Shown: piece after piece, positions 44,321 through 57,000 of the stretch
Layout of the letters: the number at the start of each line of letters is the position of its first letter
Numbering within the stretch: the stretch's first letter is position 1
Assembly: GCA_948567375.1 (NCBI GenBank)
Contig: OX419762.1
Coordinates: 33,868,608-33,932,607 of the forward strand
Source of the DNA: Lunularia cruciata
Lineage: Eukaryota > Streptophyta > Marchantiopsida > Lunulariales > Lunulariaceae
Reading direction: 5' to 3'
DNA: 64,000 nucleotides
Position numbers and translations under genes: made by a program
The notes under the pieces: model-generated
What the model was told of the DNA's origin: nothing
Seen by the model: the letters and a program-made list of their open reading frames with translations, nothing else
Databases searched by the model: none

Positions 44321-45090
44321 TCTACACATACCAGATTTCAGACTTTCTAGATTATGAGTCTATGAGCTTTTCAACTTCAACTCCATCTAGAACTTATGGT
44401 GTACTTATACAAGTAGTTCAATTTTAACTTCATCAGTTCCATATTAGTTTGAGATTTGAATATTGAAACCTGTCAAGTTCCAAATTATTATTATGTATGC
44501 ATTTTTGAGAGAAATAGAAGACCATGTACAAGAAAAAGATAATGAAGAGCAGCATGAGTGGAGAGATCATTGGAGAATAGAAAGAGGCAATTTCATAAAT
44601 TGAATGATATGAATCTGAATATGAAACATGTTTGTTAGCCAAAAGATAGTCTATGCTTATCTAATTAATTATCATGATAGAAAAAATATCCTAGTGATTC
44701 GTGAAATAGGACAAACTCTAGTATCTTTGTCTTATTTTAAACTCTTTCTCTATTCACATATATGACGCGTTTCACTTTATTACTTTTTGTTCAATATGTC
44801 TTTCTTTGGTATTTTCTTTTGCTACATTTCTTCTAACTTTGTGATGAAAACATGATACACTGAGGACAATTTTATGCATTATATCCAATATCCTATTGGA
44901 CTCCACAACATCTAAGTCTTGCTTGTGAACTTGATCCTCCACCCACTCATATTGTGAAGCCTCTCTTTGCATAGAGGACTCAAGTCTACCAACACATTGA
45001 TTTTTTTGTTGGAAATTCCCTCAAGAGCCTTGAGGATGAACACAAGTATGTTAGATTGGTGGATTCTCCAAAGCCAATTCTCCAAAAGAA
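42900..45090. other. Intergenic, unrecognised decayed sequence
   Basis: A plus-strand stretch near 43555-43740 reads LRHLQEWLSPHFNSQRDYYE and then LDGYEKLFITLNIL, which looks like former coding sequence, but I cannot place it. An (AT)19 microsatellite lies at 44281-44318. Confidence 0.35.
44281..44318. repeat. (AT)19 microsatellite
   Basis: Uninterrupted alternating TA for 38 bp. Unlike the one at 29.7 kb it has no palindromic arms. Confidence 0.95.
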
Positions 45091-45099
45091 ATATTTAAG

Positions 45100-46070
45100 A
45101 GTTTACTTCATAATTGATCTTGTTGATGAGGTGGTACTATCTAATAAATCTGATGAATAACACTAAAATTAGGATCCAGGCTTGGTAGGATATCAGGCTA
45201 AAAAATTCCTATTGGTCTTGGTGTGATAATCTCATATATACTTAATGTTTTCCAAATGCTACATAGGATGAAAATCACACATTGAAAGCAAATCCTTACC
45301 ATTCAGCAGCTGTAGAACATGATGCTCATAAGGTAATCCCATTAGCTTCATAAAGATATGAGGAAAAATCTACAATTCTTGACCTTTGTCCTCTAGTGCA
45401 ATCAATTATTATTTGTGAACTTTCTTTAGCAAATAGAATGATTCTCATTGGATCACATTCCAATAAAATGATTGATTGTGATCATGCATAACCCAAATAT
45501 GCTCCATGCTTTGTTGTGTTTTGATTTCTTTGACTCTATTCTCAAAGGCATGAGATAGTCAAACTTGAACATCTTGTAGATCTTAGGTGTAGACCTTGAA
45601 ATGTTATTTTACCATTTAGAGTTGACCCTCAACTTGAGAAGATGTAAGTTTTCCAAAATGAATATGTTGATTTGTCCATACTGCTACAAAGTGTTATTTG
45701 TATACAATCCATGTTTTCCTTAGATAGTTAATCATTGTTGGAATTGAGTCATACATTCTATATCGAGCACTCTATAGTTTAGTAAACATTTCTAGAGTCT
45801 TTTACTGCACCACATTCACCCATGAAGGTATTCTAGTCACCTTTAGAACCAAAGTACTTCTTACAATTGGGTAAAACATTCTTTTGATTGTGCCAAATGA
45901 AAATAAGATGTGTTGAAGAAAGAAATGTAGATGGAAGAGCATTCACCAAAGCAAGCTCACAATGTATTGAAATTCTAAGTGGTTTGGCGGGAATGTACAA
46001 GATTTCAATGTGATCTAAAGCCCATTGGTAGTATACTTGTGTTTCTTCTTGCAAGAAAGAGATTGAAACT
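45100..46070 (-). pseudogene. MULE/FAR1-like transposase relic
   Basis: The open part 46054-45833 reads FLQEETQVYYQWALDHI, then ELALVNALPSTFLSSTHLIF and WHNQKNVLPNCKKYFGSK. This matches the transposase/FAR1 core pattern F..E....Y.WAL...........TDRE.ALMNAI...FP...H..C.WH..KNV...CK. The catalytic-region Asp of TDRE has become SIHCE. Below 45833 weak traces continue with many stops. No terminal inverted repeats were found, and copy C of the coiled-coil family begins only 90 bp away. Confidence 0.6.
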
Positions 46071-46736
46071 AATAAATGATGTGTTTTAATCCAAATGAGT
46101 GGATCATTCCTCTTGGAAAAACACTAGCTACTAAGATTAAGTAATGTTGAGGGGAGAAAATATGACAACCCGGCAAATATCACTTTTGCGGTAATTGGGT
46201 AAGTAAAGTTTGTTCACATAGAGATACTAGTCAGAATTGGTCAAATACAAAGTCAAAAGTCACAATTCTTTTTGAGTTCTTCTTTAGTCTCTCAAGTAGA
46301 AACCACACCCAGAAGAGAGTAACAAGCACTAATTCTCAGTCTTGTCACGAAGTAACACTCCTTAATCACAACTCCATCAAATCTTTCCAAACAATCTTGA
46401 TTTTGATGATTCAAGCTCTCCCAAAAATGGCACTTCACTGCAAAATGACTTCGCCTCAGAATTGTGCTCCACCCCTCCACTAGAGGCACAACTTCCTTGA
46501 TTGAAATTGCTTCACATCAACTTCACATTGCACTCACAAATGCAGAATACTACCAACACTACAATTCCTCTCAGATCTATCAAGGCATTGCTTCAATTGC
46601 ACTTCACTCAAGATCAAACACACAAAATGAAGATCAAGGCTATGGAATCCAACGTCCAACAAGCACACTGACTTGCACTTTGAATTTCTCCACACACTCA
46701 CAAACACAAACACAAAGTTGATACTTGGAATCAAGC

Positions 46737-48723
46737 TCAAGCGACGAGCACTGCTTCATGCACTAATGTTTCCAATGGTAACTCTGAGGACATGTGCACT
46801 CCTACTTCATCTACTTCGGGTTTTGCTCTAACATCTTTCCAAAGTTTATCTATCTCCAATTTTACTAAGTCTAATCTAATTGTGATATTGTCTTCTACCT
46901 CCAATATCTTCCTATCTACACGAGTTCTCAGACTAATCAACAATGCATTCAAATTGGTATCCTTTGCATCTCTCCTCCTTGTCTCCTGCACCAACAACTT
47001 CAACTCGTGTAGCCACGTCTCCCCGATACGCACACTGGCCTTTGTACTCAACATTGCATTCATCCTAATTACAATTTCCTTCAAGGGTTCTAGTCTCATC
47101 TTCCTCTCATGATCCCGATCTGCAAGCCAATCCTCTCGGTACATTGCCAATTTTGCTTTGAACTCGGCCTTCATTGTTTCCTTCTCCTTCTGATTACGAA
47201 GTAACTCTTGCAATCTCTCTTTGTCCCTATATCTCACTGTCAACTCTCGTTGCCATAGTTGCTTCTTCTCTTCTACACTCTCTATCACCCTATCGAGCTC
47301 TTGTTCCTTCTCTGCTACTCTTGCCATAGCATGGATAATTTCTAGTCTTGAATCAGTAAATTGCTGCTTCAAGATCTCATATTCAGCAATTTGTCTTTCC
47401 TTTGCTATGTCACTGTGCTTCACAAGTTCCTCTTGATACCTTGCTTCTCTTCTCAAGTTTTCTACCACTTGACTCTGCACTACTGCATCCACTCGCAGTA
47501 CTTCCCTTTCCTTGTCACCTCGGATTATACTCTTCTTCAACTCTGAGTTTTCTTCTTCTAGTCGTGCTAATACCTGCAATATAGTCTTCACCTCCAGACA
47601 CTTTGACTACATCTCCTTCTTCTTGTGTTCCAATTTCACCAACAGAGGATACACAACTTCACGCAGGTACTCCACTCTGTCACTCATGACTACTTCAACT
47701 AGCGGAGTGATCTCCTTCTTTACCTCTTCTTCTCTTGATACTTGCCTTCTTCTCTATAGTTGTCATATCGGAATGGACGCTTCACTCCCCAAATTGGCAT
47801 TCTCTTCCTCCCTTGCCTTGCTTGGACCCACTTCACACTTTGCCTTTTGCCTGGACCAAACTCCTCTCTGAATGGTAATCTTCTTCTCCTCCTGCTCTAG
47901 CACTTTGTCTTCTAACTTCACATTACTCTCTTCCTTGAGCTCCATCCGAACTTCTTCTTTTGCTGTGGGAACCAACGTCATCTCCCTGCCTTCATTGTTG
48001 TCACTACTCATATCTCCACTCTGTAGTGTGAGCTTGGGTTCTTCCTTGCATTTTGAGTCTTTGGACTTGCACTTGGCTTTGCCTTCCAAGTCTTCTTCCG
48101 ACGACGCAATTACCACCATACCTTTCTTTGGGTTTACTCTTTTGGTATTCCAAGGTCTCATTTTCTCAATGTCTTTGCCTTCTCCTTGTCTATTCCACTT
48201 CTTCGACTTTGGAGTACTTACATCCACCTACGCACTCTTCTCCGTCTGCGTGTAGTACTCATTGCTGCTTTGGATTTGAAGAATGTACTGTTGCTCCTCC
48301 GTGTCGACCTCCTTTCTTAAGTCAAGATGAAAATGTGACACCATTCTGTTGTGCTCTACCGCATTGAGCAGATTCAGCCCGAGGTAGAAATGTGTTGCAA
48401 ATGGCACAATGTAATGTGGAGGCAATTTATCCTGCAAGTTCCACACCATCTGCCTTGTTTGCCCATGGAAGCACCTTGCCCAGTTGATTGGCTCTCCTGC
48501 AAACATCTTATGGAAGAACACCGCTTGGTGCTTCATCACATAAGTTGTTCTCTCCGGCTTTAGGATTGCCATGAGAGCACTCATAATCCCTCTCTTGACC
48601 GGATCCTTGTAAAATCTCTACTTTGTACCCATTCTTTGTACGCTTCAAAGAGAATGCATCCCTCACTTCTTGGGTTTCTTTGGCTACCTCTCCCTTCCCC
48701 AAGAACATGGCACCCTGCTCCAT
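46737..48723 (-). pseudogene. Coiled-coil protein of copy C, nearly intact, function unknown
   Basis: One frame runs from 48584 to 46737 broken only by TAG (about 48228), TGA (about 47763), TAG (about 47754) and one more TAG near 47610. A preceding block in another frame (48723 down) begins MEQGAMFLGKGEVAKETQEV. Order: basic N-terminal part; MSALMAILKPERTTYVMKHQ and LPPHYIVPFATHFYLGLNLL (conserved with copy A); a charged, Ser/Glu/Lys-rich linker with NPKKGMVVIASSEEDLEGK; then over 250 residues of heptad-rich coiled coil (LARLEEENSELKKSI ... EQELDRVIESVEEKKQLWQR) and a C-terminal helical part. I know no family with this layout. No knuckle, protease, RT or integrase is present. A self-assembling gag-like role is possible but unproven. 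Confidence 0.6.
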
Positions 48724-49235
48724 GCTTGTCTCTCTTCCAAGTACTAATCTCCAATCCGATTCCGTTTAGCAAGCCGGATTTCCTCTCTTCCCCTCTTCCT
48801 CGGGGCCATCGAGACATTTACTCTCGATTATCTTGGTCATGAATCCTGGAAAACTCACGTTCCAGTTCCATGCCAAGAATGTGATCCAAAGTTGGCTCAA
48901 GAATTTGATTCTGGCGATTGCATCTAACCTCTAAATCGCATGATTTCTCACAGTGAATTCGGAGTTCTTCTTTCTTCCTCCCATCTTTCTTTGTTCCTAA
49001 TTGTCTCTTGGATTTCTCTCTCGAATTCTCCTATACACACCAGCGCATCTTCAACTCTACTTCCCTTCCCTTGATCTCTTGCAGGACGACTCCTCAACAA
49101 CAAAGGAAAATTGCTTGACGTTGCTTTGTCGTTAGCCCGATTTTTATAGAGTTGCGCCTTCTTCATCTCTCTTCAATTCGAGTTTCTACCAAGAAATCAC
49201 ACCTCTTGCATGCGCCTGTCACTGTCAAGTGTCTT

Positions 49236-49496
49236 TCATGCGTATGACTGCCATTTTTTGAACGGTCCCTTCTTGAATTTCTTGCCCCAAAGAAAAGTTG
49301 TTACATTGTCCTTGCCTCGGGTTGAGCACTCCTCAATACGAAGACTTCTTACTTTGGGTTGTATGCTAATAGAGCAAGGCCGAGTACTTTGCCTTATGAC
49401 CCAAAGCCACGTTACCTCGGGTTTCATCTTGCTTTCTTTGCCTTCTTCGGCCATATAGGCGCAATCCAACTTCTCTATACACTTCTTCTTCTCCAT
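49236..49496 (-). pseudogene. N-terminal ORF of copy C
   Basis: 86 codons starting MEKKKCIEKLD and ending VTTFLWGKKFKKGPFKKWQS. The ending is conserved in copy A (LTTFLHGRKVHFKKW), which argues that this was translated in the ancestral element, either as a separate ORF or as an exon. Function unknown. Confidence 0.5.
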
Positions 49497-49535
49497 TTAA
49501 AAAAAAAAAACAAAAAATGTAGGTACCGCAGAAAG

Positions 49536-50950
49536 CATATTGCAATCAATAGATTGGAGGTGTTTTAGAGAGAGAGGATGGGATGGAGGCTCTTGGAGGA
49601 CAATTTCCTACACTCCACTTGCCATTCTTGAATTTGTTCTACATAAAGATTATTATATCTAATGTGAACAAGTGAGAGTATATCTTGTTTACCGTTTCAT
49701 AGTAGAGTTCATGAACATAGTGATGAATTTGGCAAACTCGGTGATTTTACATGTAGTGATATATGATAGAAAATGAGATTTGAAAATCTATATTTTGTTA
49801 TGATGCAATGGTTATGAATGTAACAAATCTTCTCTCTTTCAACACTCAAGTAGAAATCTATTAATTAGTTAGACCAAAAGTGATATTTAGGGATTTCATA
49901 GTCCACAATTTTGGTAAGGCATATTATCAAAGAATGATAGGCTCTAAGGTCCTAATGTTAGTCCTAATTTTTTGTGCCCCCTCTTGAGTGATCATTTTAA
50001 CCATCCATTGAAGTTGGAAGTAACAATTGAGTGTTTACCATGTGTACAAATCATGGAGCTGTAGTTGTAGGATTTGATGGAAGGAGTTTGAGAGATCAAG
50101 ATTTGCTGCAACAAGTTTTGGGAGATCAAGATGACAATGGAGGCATGCAAAGTCAAGTCTATACCTTCAGGAATAATCAAATAATATAACAAGGAGAATC
50201 ATCCTAAAACCTAATATCAACGGACAAAGTACTTGGAGCATCACTCATGCTGCTAACACCAACCTTGGTCAACAACAAAGTCACATTGTTACTACAGATG
50301 AAAAAGACATGCAACATTGAGCCTTAAAAGGAACATTATTCCATGGGACTAATGGAAAACTAGATTTGAAGGATAAATTGATGCTTTTGATTATTCACAA
50401 CTAAGATCATTGATCATTCTGTAGGCATGTTTGCATGTGAAAACTTAACCAATAAAGCCTTCACACGGTATGATGCTTAGGAATGATCAATGGTGGCAAA
50501 AGGAAGAGAGATCACTTGGACAAAAATGCAAGAAGAACTATTGAAAAATTTCTAATCCGTGGATCATGTGTAGATAGATCAAACCCAACTATGGGGGTTG
50601 AAGCAAAAGAATATCATATAAGAGTAAGTGGAGGCATTTCTTGATCTACACGTTGTGATTATTGATATGAGTCTAGTAGAAACTCTTGACAGTTCAAAAT
50701 AGGTTAAAGAGCAAATTTGCCAACAGGTAATTATACCAAATCCTTGCATTGTTTTTGAAGCCATTGCATGCACTTAGAGAATAGCAAGGGTGCTTGGAAG
50801 AGGTGAAGGAGTAGTCATGACTCAACTCTATTTGAAACACCTTAATTTGGTGAACTAGTTCTTATGGAATTGGACAACATTGGTTCTAGATCAAGGACCA
50901 CAACCACTATGAGGAGAACTAGGATGGGTTGAAGAAAGGAGAGATGGAGT
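49536..50950. other. AT-rich intergenic region, possible gag 5' part at its right end
   Basis: No recognisable domains. Between about 50700 and 50950 plus-strand traces may be the start of the gypsy gag whose knuckle follows at 50978. Confidence 0.35.
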
Positions 50951-50959
50951 TCCACAAGG

Positions 50960-51700
50960 AGAAGGAGCTTGAGCAGAATAAAAATGTTGTTATAATTGTG
51001 GCTGCGTTTAGCACAATTGTTTGCACAATAATCAATTGTTGTGCTTGTCTTCCTAGAGGCCCTTGGCCTCCATATAGGTGACCTTTGAACAAAATGGAGA
51101 GACAAATTGAAGAAGAGGATGCTGAAATCATATTGAAAACAAATATCACTAGTAAATGTAACTCACAACCTTACGGGCTCAATGGGGAAGAGTAAAAGTG
51201 GGAGGAGGAAGAGGATGAGTGCACAGAAGTTGAAGAAGACAAATGCATAATTGATTGTTGTAAATGGAGTCTTAAAAGAGAATCAGGTGAGAGTATTGAT
51301 AGACCTTGGAGTAAGAAAGAATTTTTTGTCTTGCTCTATAGCAATAAAGTTGGGGATGGAACAAGGGAAGGATGAGATTGAAGAAGGAGAATCACTTAAT
51401 GGTCAAAAAGAGAAGATTGAGTCATTGCTTAGAAAAGTAGCACTCTTTGTAAGAGAGTATCAATAAAAGATTGAGTGGCAAGTGATATAGTTAGCTTGTA
51501 TGTGATCTTAGGCATGTTATCGATGGTGCACTACAATCCCATGGTTGATTAGAGAAAGAAAGTGAGAACTAGCCAATGGAAGATCATTGGAGATAAAGAA
51601 AGATTGCAAAGGCTAGAATTGCCTCTCTATGTCATAGGGACAATAGGTATTGGTATGAAAAATAGATGATTTATAGGTCTAATAAGAGAAGCCTAGAGTG
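50960..51700 (+). pseudogene. Gypsy gag knuckle and protease
   Basis: A nucleocapsid knuckle survives as CCYNCGCV, stop, HNC near 50978-51010. The protease follows at 51251 with VNGVLKENQVRVLIDLGVRKNFLSCS, where the active site is DLG in place of D(S/T)G, then AIKLGMEQG. Stops are present. Confidence 0.6.
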
Positions 51701-53060
51701 CAAAACTTGATGGACAAATTCCTGAATTTGAAAGATGTGGTCAATGAGTTTCAAGATGTCTTTCTTGATGATTCACCCTCAAGATTACTAGCAAAAGGGA
51801 GAGTAGATGATAAAATCAAGATACTTCCTAGAAATACATCTCCTTGTAAGGCCCCATATTTACTATCACCTCATGAGTTGAAGGAGTGTAAAGCTTAAAT
51901 CAGGGATATGCTAAAGAAAAGGTTTATCCAACCCAGAAATTCTATCACCACATGAGGCTCCTATCTTGTTTGTGAAGGAGAAAGATGGTATTGGGGCCTA
52001 AATCAAAAAATGGTGAAGAAAAAATACCTGTTACCTTGCAAGATGACCTATTCAATCAACTCAATGAGGCAAACCACTTCACCTAAATTGATCTACAAAG
52101 TGGTTACAACCAAATCAATGTAACATAGGAAGATGTACTAAAAACTGCCTTTCAATCAAGGTATGGTCACTTTGAGTACTTGGTGATACAGTTTGGCCTC
52201 ACCAACACACCAACCAATTTTATGAGTTTGATGAATGATATATTTCACCCATACTTGGATAAATATGTTATCATTGTCTTTGATGAAGTCTTAGTCTATA
52301 AGAGTACAAGATAAAACACAAGTAACATCTATAAGAAGTCCTCCAAATTCTATAATAAAATCAATTTTATGCTAAAATCTCAAAGTGAAAGTTTAGCAAG
52401 TCTAAAGTAGACTACTTGGGGCATGAAGTAAGCACAAAAGGTATCCAAGTGTTAACCAAATAAAATAGAGGTCATTCAGAAATGGGGTGCTCCAAAAGAT
52501 TAGACTAAACTCAAGAGTTTCTTGGGATTGATGGGTCTATCATCAATTTGTCAAGGACTTCTCTAAGGTTGCACAACCTTTAATGGAACTACTTGGCAAG
52601 GGAAAGAAGTAGATGTGAGGAACCATACAAGAATTGGTCTTCCAAGAATTGAAAGATGCATAACTATAAGCACCAATCTTAAATGGTATGACCCAAAATG
52701 TCCAATCAACTTGGCTATAGATGCATTAGCCATTGTGATAGGAGCAGTCCTACAATAGGAATAGAATGATAGATGGCACCTAGTTGTATATTTCTCTTGA
52801 AAGCTTTTTCCACTAGAATGCAACTATCACACTACTGAATGAGAAGAGCTGGCCATTTCCCTTACAACCAAGCATTGAAAGCACTATGTTGGCAAGAGGC
52901 ATTTGTAGTGGAGAAAAATCACAAACCTCTAGTCTACCTTGAGACCGAAAAAAAATCTATCTCATTAATAGATTTTGTGAACAAAGTGGAGACAACGGTT
53001 CAACATGATCATTGTATATGTGGAAGGCAAGAAGTAATTTGTAGTTATAGTTAGTTATAG
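51698..53060 (+). pseudogene. Gypsy reverse transcriptase and RNase H
   Basis: Pre-RT NEFQDVFLDDSPSRLL and SPCKAPYLLSPHELKE (51740-51890) match EF.DVF....P..LPP.R and APYRLS..EL. RT: IDLQSGYNQINV, KTAFQSRYGHFEYLVIQFGL and TNTPTNFMSLMNDIFHPYLD. The catalytic segment VIIVFDEVLVYKST near 52268-52310 has DE in place of DD. RNase H: the fragment IDALAIVIGAVLQ (52715-52755) and EKNHKPLVYLETEKKSISLI (52910-52970). Stops are frequent, so the enzyme is dead. Confidence 0.8.
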
Positions 53061-53078
53061 TTATAGTTATAGTTATAT
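53038..53078. repeat. (agttat)n short tandem repeat
   Basis: About six units of agttat with one shortened unit, inside the decayed gypsy pol. Confidence 0.85.
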
Positions 53079-53269
53079 TCACCTAAATGCATATGGCAAA
53101 CAATCTGGTGGTAGAAGCCAAGATGAACCCAAAATTTTGGCTAAGGTTTCTTACAACTACAAAGACTGACCCATAGATTGTAGGAGCTCAATCGTCCAAA
53201 GGCATAACCAATACCAAAGGACTCACCTTTCATGATGACAAGTTATGGATCCTAGATGCCATAGACCTA

Positions 53270-54085
53270 AGAACCACCATCTTAGCAAAATATCATGATT
53301 CTACCATTGTAGGCCATGTTGGAGTGGATAAGACCTTAGATGCAATTGATTGCCATTACTATTAGCCCAAGATGAGCAATGATATGATGGAGTTTGTTCA
53401 AAGCGGCATATTCTATCAATAAAATAAGCCTCTAATTAGGCTCTCATATGACTCCTTCATTCTTCCCTACTCTTACACCATTGGGAGCATGTCAACATGG
53501 ATTTGGTTTGTGAATTGCCCAAAACCACCTCAAGGTTTGACTCTATTGTAGTCCTTGTAGACCAATTTAACAAAATGATTCATGTGAGTCCTACAACCAA
53601 TGATGTGATTGCTCTACATTTAGCATGATTATACTAAGCTATAGTATTTTCTCTTCATGGCCTATCTTGAGTGCTCATCATTGATTGAGGCATTCAATTC
53701 ACTAGTTTATTTTAGAGAACACTGTTTGGTGTCTTCAAAACCAAATTGGCCATATCCACAACATACCATCTACAAGTCAATAGAAAAATAGAGCGGGCTA
53801 ATTGCACTATTCAGGACATGCTCTAGAGATTCACCTTAATGGATCAAGAAAGGTGATACACCTTACTTACATTGGTAGAATTTGCCTATAACAATTCAAT
53901 GAATACATCTACACACATCACACTTTTCTTCCTCATGTATAGAGAGCACCTTTGCACACCTTCAGGCTTGGTAAAGATCCACCTAGTGGCTACAAAAGTT
54001 GAAATTGTCAATACTTTTGTTGCTAGAATCCAAGAAGGTATGGAGAATACCAAACACAAGTTGCAAATCACCCAAAATTGATAAA
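53270..54085 (+). pseudogene. Gypsy integrase
   Basis: The zinc-binding part AKYHDSTIVGHVGVDKTLDAI has the expected H...H spacing. The core has HVNMDLVCELPKT (first catalytic Asp region: usually D.....LP), VVLVDQFNKMIHVSPT, ISTTYHLQVNRKIERANCT (usually T.YHPQ.DGQ.E..N) and VEFAYNNSMNTSTHI. The end reads VEIVNTFVARIQEGMENTKH, then a stop at 54079-54081. Broken by several stops. No downstream chromodomain or LTR was recognised. Confidence 0.75.
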
Positions 54086-54089
54086 AACA

Positions 54090-57000
54090 ATATGCATATG
54101 CATATATATGCATATACCTTTTTTTGCTTGCTTTGATTTTAGCATTATCATGCTATGCTCTTTGTATGTTTGCTTAAGTTTTTGTAGAGAATAATTACAT
54201 GCAATAAGCTTGTCAAAAACTATCTATAGTCAAACAACATTTCTTGAGAAACAATATAAGATAGAAGTAATTCAACCATTCAAGCTTAATGTAGTGGAAA
54301 AAGCTATGATAAGTATGATGCATCATGAATTTGAACTACTACCTATTTTCTATAGATCAAGTTGAGAAGTTGATATATTGCACAAAGGGACAATTGCCAA
54401 TAAATATTGAAGGACTTTGTTAGACCTGATAGAATTACTCATATGAAATTTTTTAGGAGGATATTTGCTTAGACATTGTAGAGGCCTACAAAATTTGACC
54501 ATGTTTATTAGGCTACACAAATAATGAAGCACAACTCAAAGGAGACCACAAAAACTATCAATATAATTATCTTTGAGGCAAACCATATGTCAAATTATGC
54601 ACATTTTGTACTCACGAAGAATTCAAATACAATTGTTGAAGCAATATAATTGTATCTCATGATAGTTACTAGCAAAAAAGCTATTGAAATTTATGCACTA
54701 GAAGCTTAAAAGCTCATGTTAGGTATTATGGTAAATAATTGCAATGTCTTGAGTAGAGCATTAAAGAAATCTCCAAAAGCTCAAGCTTTGCATCAAGACT
54801 TACTAATGTAGCAAGTGGTAGAGTTAGGTTTGGGAAAATGCTTGGATAGAATCAAGACGTCTCTATGGTTAAGAGTCAATCAATCAAAAATGTAATTAAA
54901 AACATGACAATAATTAGGATGTGAAAAGAAGCTTGTGGTAAGAAGAGAGAAATATACCATCAAGTTAATATTGAATTTATTTGGTCTCCTAATATCCAAA
55001 ATCAGCCTACTTTGTTGGCTGGACTTAAGATTCCAATTTGTTTTAGTGAGAAAAGTATGGAGATGCATATAATTTCTAGCAAAGCAATACCATAATAAAA
55101 GTACTATTGAGCAAGCATAAAGTGTACTATTGAGCAAGCATAAAGTGTGCACTTTCATCCATAAATCTATATGCATTTATCTTTCTCTACTACATGGACT
55201 CCTGTACCTTTACCCTAGCTCCAAATTCATGATCAACTCACTTCTAGCCATTGTAGTACCCATTGGTTTGATCTCCCAAGTTGAGATTGCTTGGGGCAAA
55301 GATATGGCTGATGGTATGTGCTTTTGATCTACTTGTGGATTGAGCTTCTTATCTAAAGATGTAGATGTGCTATTGACTTCAACTTTGGGGGTTTGAGTTG
55401 AGAAACAGTTGAGAAATTGTGCCTTACCACACACAATCTCATTTGAGTTCTCTTAGTTCACCCATGCTTCCTCATTGCGGGTCAAGCTGCAGCTATTATA
55501 TGGTCAACTCTAACACACTTACCTCTCCTAATCAACCACCTAATGTAGGCCATGTTTATTGTAGTCTTGCATTCTTATGTCCTAATTGGATGAAATTGTG
55601 TAATCATGGGACTCACAAAAAATACATTAGTACATTACCTTGGCTACTCAAAGTCATAATGATAGTGATTTCACATAGAGAAGACTAAGGTGGGTAGATT
55701 TAACAACCGCAATAACAAATGTGATATGTACTTAAGGAGAACTAGTGAAGTAGATTTGTGCAACACTTTGGGCCTTCAACACCAATGGTTACACAAATGG
55801 CAATGTGCCACATACTTATCCATGAACTTGCACTTTAAAGTGTTCCTAAGAGTTGTAGGCTTCTCTATTGATCACAACAATTTGCACATGGGTAATGCTT
55901 GTCATCAGGAGGTGTAGATTGTATCAACTACCTACCTCTCAGCCTTTGTCAACTTTATGCAAAATATCAATATGATATTGATGGAAAATTGCAAAAGAAA
56001 CTTGATTTTCATCATCATGTTAAGTTAACATTCATGGCATTGTTTTACCAAAACATATATATTACTTTTGTTAGTCACTTGAAATATCAAAAAAACTGAA
56101 GGCAAAAACTAGAAAAGAGAAACTGAGAAAAAAATTGAAAACTATGAAGTAAAAAGACAAAGGAAAGCTGTAAAAGAGAAACAGAAATATAATTTCAAAT
56201 TAGATTTCATTCTATGACATAATATAAGAGATTGTATATTTCAATCATTTAAATTAATCAATAAATTGAGATCTCAATTAGGGTTATATTTTGCATTACA
56301 TGGTTTTGGTATTGAAGTCATATTTATTTCTAGAAACTAGTAATTTTTTTATATAACTATAGAGTTTAGGATATCCGCTCCTAAAATAGTGGATGAATGT
56401 AAAACCTTTCAATATACTTTGAGCTTATTTAGAATTTATATTAACCATTTACATTCAAATCTATCTTTTATATATATGTTTTGAACCTAGATGTTCTCTT
56501 CTTAGACTAATATATGATTGTATAACCTCTCAATATCATTTATGGTTATTGAGAGTAAAATTTAATTATTATTATAGATGAAAATAATTATATAACTATA
56601 TAAACCTATAAACGCCTTAGTTAATACTTCATAGTAAAACCTTCAATATAGTTAAGATGTATGTTAATCTATATGTATGTAAATAACTTGAGGAAATTGA
56701 AATAAATTATATCTCTATATATAATTAAAAATTTATTTGCAGTTCAATTTTATTGATAGAATGGCATGTATATAAATTTTAAGCAAGATCTAAAGCTCAT
56801 AATTCTATCTTTAGTTGATTTTCTTTTAGAGCTACTTAAGGTTTGTTTGGTTAGAAGTTGTAGTTGTAGCTTCAGTTTCTAAAACATATAAAACTATATT
56901 TGCAGATGAAAAATTATACCTATAAAGCCAAAATTTGTGATTATACTTATATTTGTATGCTTGGAGTGCTTTAATAGGTTTCTTCATCTCTTGTGTAATA

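Larger units (their letters stand above)
46161..49530 (-). mobile_element. Copy C of the TG...CA coiled-coil family (best-preserved coding region)
   Basis: In element sense it begins TGCGGTACC at 49530 and ends GTTGTCATA at 46161. Plus-strand flanks gaaaa (46156-46160) and gaaag (49531-49535) match at 4 of 5 positions. The tail (46161-46745) is collinear with the tails of copies A and B. The 3.37-kb body holds a nearly continuous coding region with only a few stops. It retains more CpG than neighbouring relics, suggesting that it is the youngest copy here. Confidence 0.8.

Noticed and set aside
46464-46721. Plus-strand ORF at 46464-46721 and its twins at 8632-8958 and 5629-5291
   Set aside because: Antisense reading of the conserved tail of the coiled-coil family; similarity reflects the repeat, not a protein.
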